Shown: positions 59,667-62,002 of the stretch, one piece after another | How the letters are laid out: every line of letters begins with the position of its first letter | Numbering within the stretch: the first letter of the stretch is position 1 | Source of the DNA: an uncultured Phycisphaerales bacterium | Lineage (GTDB): Bacteria > Planctomycetota > Phycisphaerae > Sedimentisphaerales > Anaerobacaceae | Length of the DNA stretch: 62,002 nucleotides | Assembly (NCBI GenBank): GCA_937927975.1 | Contig: CALEZT010000136.1 | Coordinates: 1-62,002, forward strand | Direction of reading: 5' to 3' | The notes under the pieces: generated by a model | Seen by the model: only the letters and a program-made list of their open reading frames with translations | The model's database searches: none | Told to the model about the DNA's origin: nothing | Made by a program: the position numbers and the translations under genes

Positions 59667-60257
59667 ATGATGACACCACAGATCATGCGGCGGCCAACAA
59701 GACGGTGCCAGAGGTGGCCGAGATACCTTCTGGGGGTGGTCTGCATGCCGCTGCTGGTTTCGACCACTGTCTACGCGCAGAAAGGGATGGGCGACCGAAT
59801 CGGTGTCGCCCGGCAGGGGCTGAAACCGTCACCTATCGAGCTGTCTGGAACGATTGTGTCGGTCGAGACGCATCCCTGCGCCAAGACAACCGGCCATGCC
59901 GTCGTCGGGACACATCTCATCGTAAAGGGAACCGACGGCCAGCAGTACAACCTGCATTTGGGACCGGCCTATGCCGTAGCTGCCCTTACAGAATCCCTCC
60001 AGCCGGGCCGGGCGATTGGGGCGGTTGTCTTCCGCACACCCCAAATGCCCGAGAATCAGTACGTGGTGAGCACCTTGCGGCTGGGAACCGACAAGGCGAT
60101 TCAACTGCGTGATTCCAGTCTCCGCCCCTTCTGGTCCCGGCAAAGCCACCTGCAAAGCAGTCCGAATCAGGGATTCCCCCGGCGCGGCTGGGGATACGGT
60201 GGGGGGCGCGGCTGCGGACGCGGCCGGTGCGGCGGCTTCGGTCGGTGCATGTTCTAA
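59667..60257 (+). CDS. Exported protein with Gly/Arg/Cys-rich C-terminus
   Basis: A 196-residue protein on the plus strand, divergent from the anti-sigma gene. It has a signal peptide (RWPRYLLGVVCMPLLVSTTVYAQ), a beta-rich domain (IELSGTIVSVETHPCAKTTGHAVVGTHLIVKGTDGQQYNLHLGPAYAVAAL), and a tail rich in Gly, Arg and Cys (RRGWGYGGGRGCGRGRCGGFGRCMF). AAAGG lies 7 bases before the first of two ATGs. The domain resembles small OB-fold-like periplasmic proteins; the Cys-rich tail may bind metal. The function is unknown. Confidence 0.72.
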   Translation: MMTPQIMRRPTRRCQRWPRYLLGVVCMPLLVSTTVYAQKGMGDRIGVARQGLKPSPIELSGTIVSVETHPCAKTTGHAVVGTHLIVKGTDGQQYNLHLGPAYAVAALTESLQPGRAIGAVVFRTPQMPENQYVVSTLRLGTDKAIQLRDSSLRPFWSRQSHLQSSPNQGFPRRGWGYGGGRGCGRGRCGGFGRCMF

Positions 60258-60288
60258 CGGCTTGCCCCATCGCCTGAGCACGGATGAG

Positions 60289-60825
60289 TCAGAGATCTTC
60301 CGAAGTCCTCAAGATCGCCTGGAGGCGATCCCGGCCCCGGGCCAACAGGCGTTCGACGGCCTTGGGGGTCGTCTCCAGGGCCGAAGCGATCTCCTGATAG
60401 CTCAGGTTCTCGTAGTATCGCAGCAGGACGGCCATCCGCTGCGGGGGCGCCAGGGCATCCAAAGCGGCACGCACGGCGTCTGCCTGCTGGGCCTTCTCCA
60501 TCGCGCCGGAGGCGTCCAGTGTGGAAGCCGGCGCTTCCGGCACCACGTCCAGATATCGAGGCTGTTTCTTCCTTGCCCGATCCAGGCACAGGCGGGTGAT
60601 GATCTGGTAGAGATACGTCTTGAGTGTACTGGTCGGCCGGTAGCGGCTGGCGGCTTCCAGGAGTCTGAGAAACGCATCCTGCACCACGTCTTCGGACTCC
60701 TGCCTGTGTCCCAGGAAGCGGTATGCGACGCCCCATGCCCAGACCTGATGTCGATGGACCAACTCCTCGAAGGCTTTCAGGTCACCCTCTCCCACGGCCA
60801 GCATGAGGTCTTCATCGCTTCGCAC
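60289..60825 (-). CDS. ECF-type RNA polymerase sigma factor
   Basis: A 178-residue sigma-70 family ECF factor: region 2 (DLKAFEELVHRHQVWAWGVAYRFLGHRQESEDVVQDAFLRLLE) and region 4 (LDALAPPQRMAVLLRYYENLSYQEIASALETTPKAVERLLARGRDRLQ) are both complete. The start is GTG. It probably pairs with the anti-sigma factor at 58995-59492 and controls the efflux genes in response to envelope or metal stress. Confidence 0.93.
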   Translation of the reverse strand: MRSDEDLMLAVGEGDLKAFEELVHRHQVWAWGVAYRFLGHRQESEDVVQDAFLRLLEAASRYRPTSTLKTYLYQIITRLCLDRARKKQPRYLDVVPEAPASTLDASGAMEKAQQADAVRAALDALAPPQRMAVLLRYYENLSYQEIASALETTPKAVERLLARGRDRLQAILRTSEDL

Positions 60826-60861
60826 AAGTCTTCTCGAACTTCGACGATACTCCGGGCGTCG

Positions 60862-61363
60862 TTATGCTGTTCCGTGCGGTTCGGCATCATGTCTTTCCCG
60901 AGACAACCGGTACGTAACCATCCCATGCGGGCAGGTGACGTCGAAGTAGTCTTTGGTTTCCCATGCCATCTTCTCCGTCAAAGCCAAGGCCAGTTTCATA
61001 GAGCTGATCGACGCCAGAGCCTGGCAGCAGATGCCTTTGCCTTCGGGCGTCCGGGCGCCCAGCATGAAGACCTCGCCCCGCACGGTCTGGGCCAGTCCCG
61101 GACAGATGGCCGAACATGGCCATTAGTTGATTCTGGGCTTTGCGTGTGAGCTTTAGGGGTATTGTTTGGGCACAAGATGGAACCCGGTTGGTGTAGATGA
61201 TACCATCGGTGAAAGCGGCCAACAGGTTTGCCCGCTGATCCGCCGACATACAGAGCAATAGTGTTTCCAAGAACGAGCTGTTCTGTAGTACATTGTCTGG
61301 CTGGCGTGATGAGGGAAGACCGATGCCATCGGGCGACGCGGCAGCGATCTCGACAATGCTCAT
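60862..61363 (-). pseudogene. Frameshifted gene, C-terminal part TIGR04076-like
   Basis: ATG 61363 (GAGGAG upstream) opens a frame encoding about 85 residues (SIVEIAAASPDGIGLP... RKAQNQLMAMF). From about 61110 the coding signal moves to another frame: SAICPGLAQTVRGEVFMLGARTPEGKGICCQALASI...YFDVTCPHGMVTYRLSR, ending at 60862. The second part resembles the end of TIGR04076-type small proteins (CP-G...F...G...CC-AL...CPHG-V-Y-L-R). The two parts need a one-base shift or a deletion to join. The N-terminal part is unrecognised. Confidence 0.5.
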
Positions 61364-61568
61364 ATTGATGGACTCCTCACAAATGAGGACCCCGACACCG
61401 TCCAACCATGGCAGAAATCATCGTTGGGCTATTACATCCTCTCGGGGACAACTTGGCAAGTGTCTTGTCAGGCGAAGTCATTGCAGTGCCCGACGCTGAG
61501 TGGCCCAAAGAGGGTAATCCTCATCCGCAGGCCAACCTTCCGTAGGGGGCACAGTGACCAAAGAACAG

Positions 61569-61617
61569 CCCCCGCGTTCTTTGATGAGGGAGAGGAAGCG
61601 AGACACACGCGGGGGCC
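61569..61617 (-). terminator. GC-rich inverted repeat after the small membrane-protein gene
   Basis: GCCCCCGCG (61569-61577) and CGCGGGGGC (61609-61617) form a 9-bp perfect stem with a 31-base loop, 8 bases after the stop of the minus-strand gene at 61626. The following TGTTCTTT is only partly T-rich. It is probably a terminator. Confidence 0.5.
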
Positions 61618-61625
61618 TGTGGACG

Positions 61626-61826
61626 TTAGTGATGTCTGTGCGTTAGCAACTCATGCAGCCTATGGCCGATTCCGTGCAGGCGGTGCCGTGCGTGCGGCTG
61701 TTCGGCCGGGCGGTCTCTCAGAGAGTTGAGGCTGTGCGTCAAGGCCAGAACCACCGCCAGCAGCAGGGCGAACCAGACGTTGTCAGGGGCCAGCGGCTCG
61801 GCCAGAATAGGAAGCACCGCATTCAT
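61626..61826 (-). CDS. Small His-rich membrane protein
   Basis: A 66-residue protein with one membrane segment (NVWFALLLAVVLALTHSL) and a C-terminus rich in His and Arg (HARHRLHGIGHRLHELLTHRHH), possibly a metal-binding tail. GGGAGG lies 6 bases before ATG 61826. It stands alone near the end of the window and its function is unknown. The flanks 61364-61568 and 61827-62002 hold no other gene I can support. Confidence 0.55.
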   Translation of the reverse strand: MNAVLPILAEPLAPDNVWFALLLAVVLALTHSLNSLRDRPAEQPHARHRLHGIGHRLHELLTHRHH

Positions 61827-62002
61827 ATCGAACCTCCCTGACGCCAACCTGTGCAAATCGAGCATCCAACAAGATTGTAGCCTGGGCGGCGTCCTCGGTC
61901 AAGGAGATCCGCCGCGGGTATCGGTTCCCTCGCTCCCGGTGGCCGGATGGCCGGGCTTGTGAAAGCCTCCCGATCGGCGTACAATCGTTCCATAGGCTGA
62001 AT

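Noticed and set aside
1..62002. tRNA, rRNA and CRISPR arrays
   Set aside because: I looked for T-loop motifs, conserved rRNA segments and regularly spaced direct repeats and found none.

Overview
The window is a metagenome-style contig of about 62 kb, moderately high in GC, whose first 54 bases are residual Illumina adapter. Gene content points to an anaerobic member of the Planctomycetota, probably Phycisphaerae-like. The evidence is the mix of secreted glycan-active enzymes, Tat-type Gfo/Idh/MocA oxidoreductases, a XylR/AraC-type sugar regulator, DUF6807, and the interspersed repeat peptide seen in planctomycete proteins, together with strict-anaerobe features (indolepyruvate:ferredoxin oxidoreductase and an ORP-type Mrp/MinD/NifX cluster). 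The taxon is an inference. I saw no rRNA, tRNA or CRISPR array.

Layout. 1-2.0 kb: adapter, then three small or partial genes of mobile-element character. 2.0-13.0 kb (all minus strand): metabolic genes iorBA, eno, accC, purE, a phosphatase-TsaC fusion, a PEPCK-like DUF4914 protein and two MpsC (DUF2294) proteins, with a probable small RNA or leader between the last two. 13.0-33.6 kb: a sugar or glycan utilisation locus. A divergent XylR-type regulator (plus strand) faces a long minus-strand run of Na+/solute symporter, two oxidoreductases, DUF6807, DJ-1/PfpI protein, an orphan carbohydrate-binding fragment and five large exported proteins. A decayed copy of the 5' end of one of these lies at 13.25-13.37 kb.

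33.7-38.8 kb is a mosaic of broken genes: an integrase N-terminus joined in frame to a ferritin C-terminus, an orphan Fis-type helix-turn-helix, a thioredoxin operon behind a near-perfect sigma-54 promoter with two palindromic upstream sites, a membrane-protein gene and a beta-lactamase/TIM-barrel gene that truncate one another, a methyltransferase and a histidine-kinase fragment.

38.9-52.5 kb is a long minus-strand cluster. Its upstream half resembles the Desulfovibrio orange-protein (orp) cluster: a sigma-54 activator, two NifX-like proteins, DUF89, three DUF5320 proteins, a mini ferredoxin-thioredoxin-reductase-like protein, two MinD-ferredoxin ATPases and an Mrp-NifX fusion. The first NifX-like gene has its own sigma-54 promoter and an upstream palindrome with the same half-sites (GTTGC/GCAAC) as those before the thioredoxin gene, which suggests that one activator controls both loci. 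Downstream in the same direction lie DUF4405, a thioesterase, pyruvoyl-dependent arginine decarboxylase, a metallo-hydrolase, DUF169, FmdB, a small unknown protein and a radical SAM protein.

52.6-62.0 kb: a tripartite RND efflux operon (permease, adaptor, TolC-like protein), a Spy/CpxP-like protein and a zinc-finger anti-sigma factor, then a divergent exported Gly/Arg-rich protein, an ECF sigma factor, a frameshifted gene and a small His-rich membrane protein.
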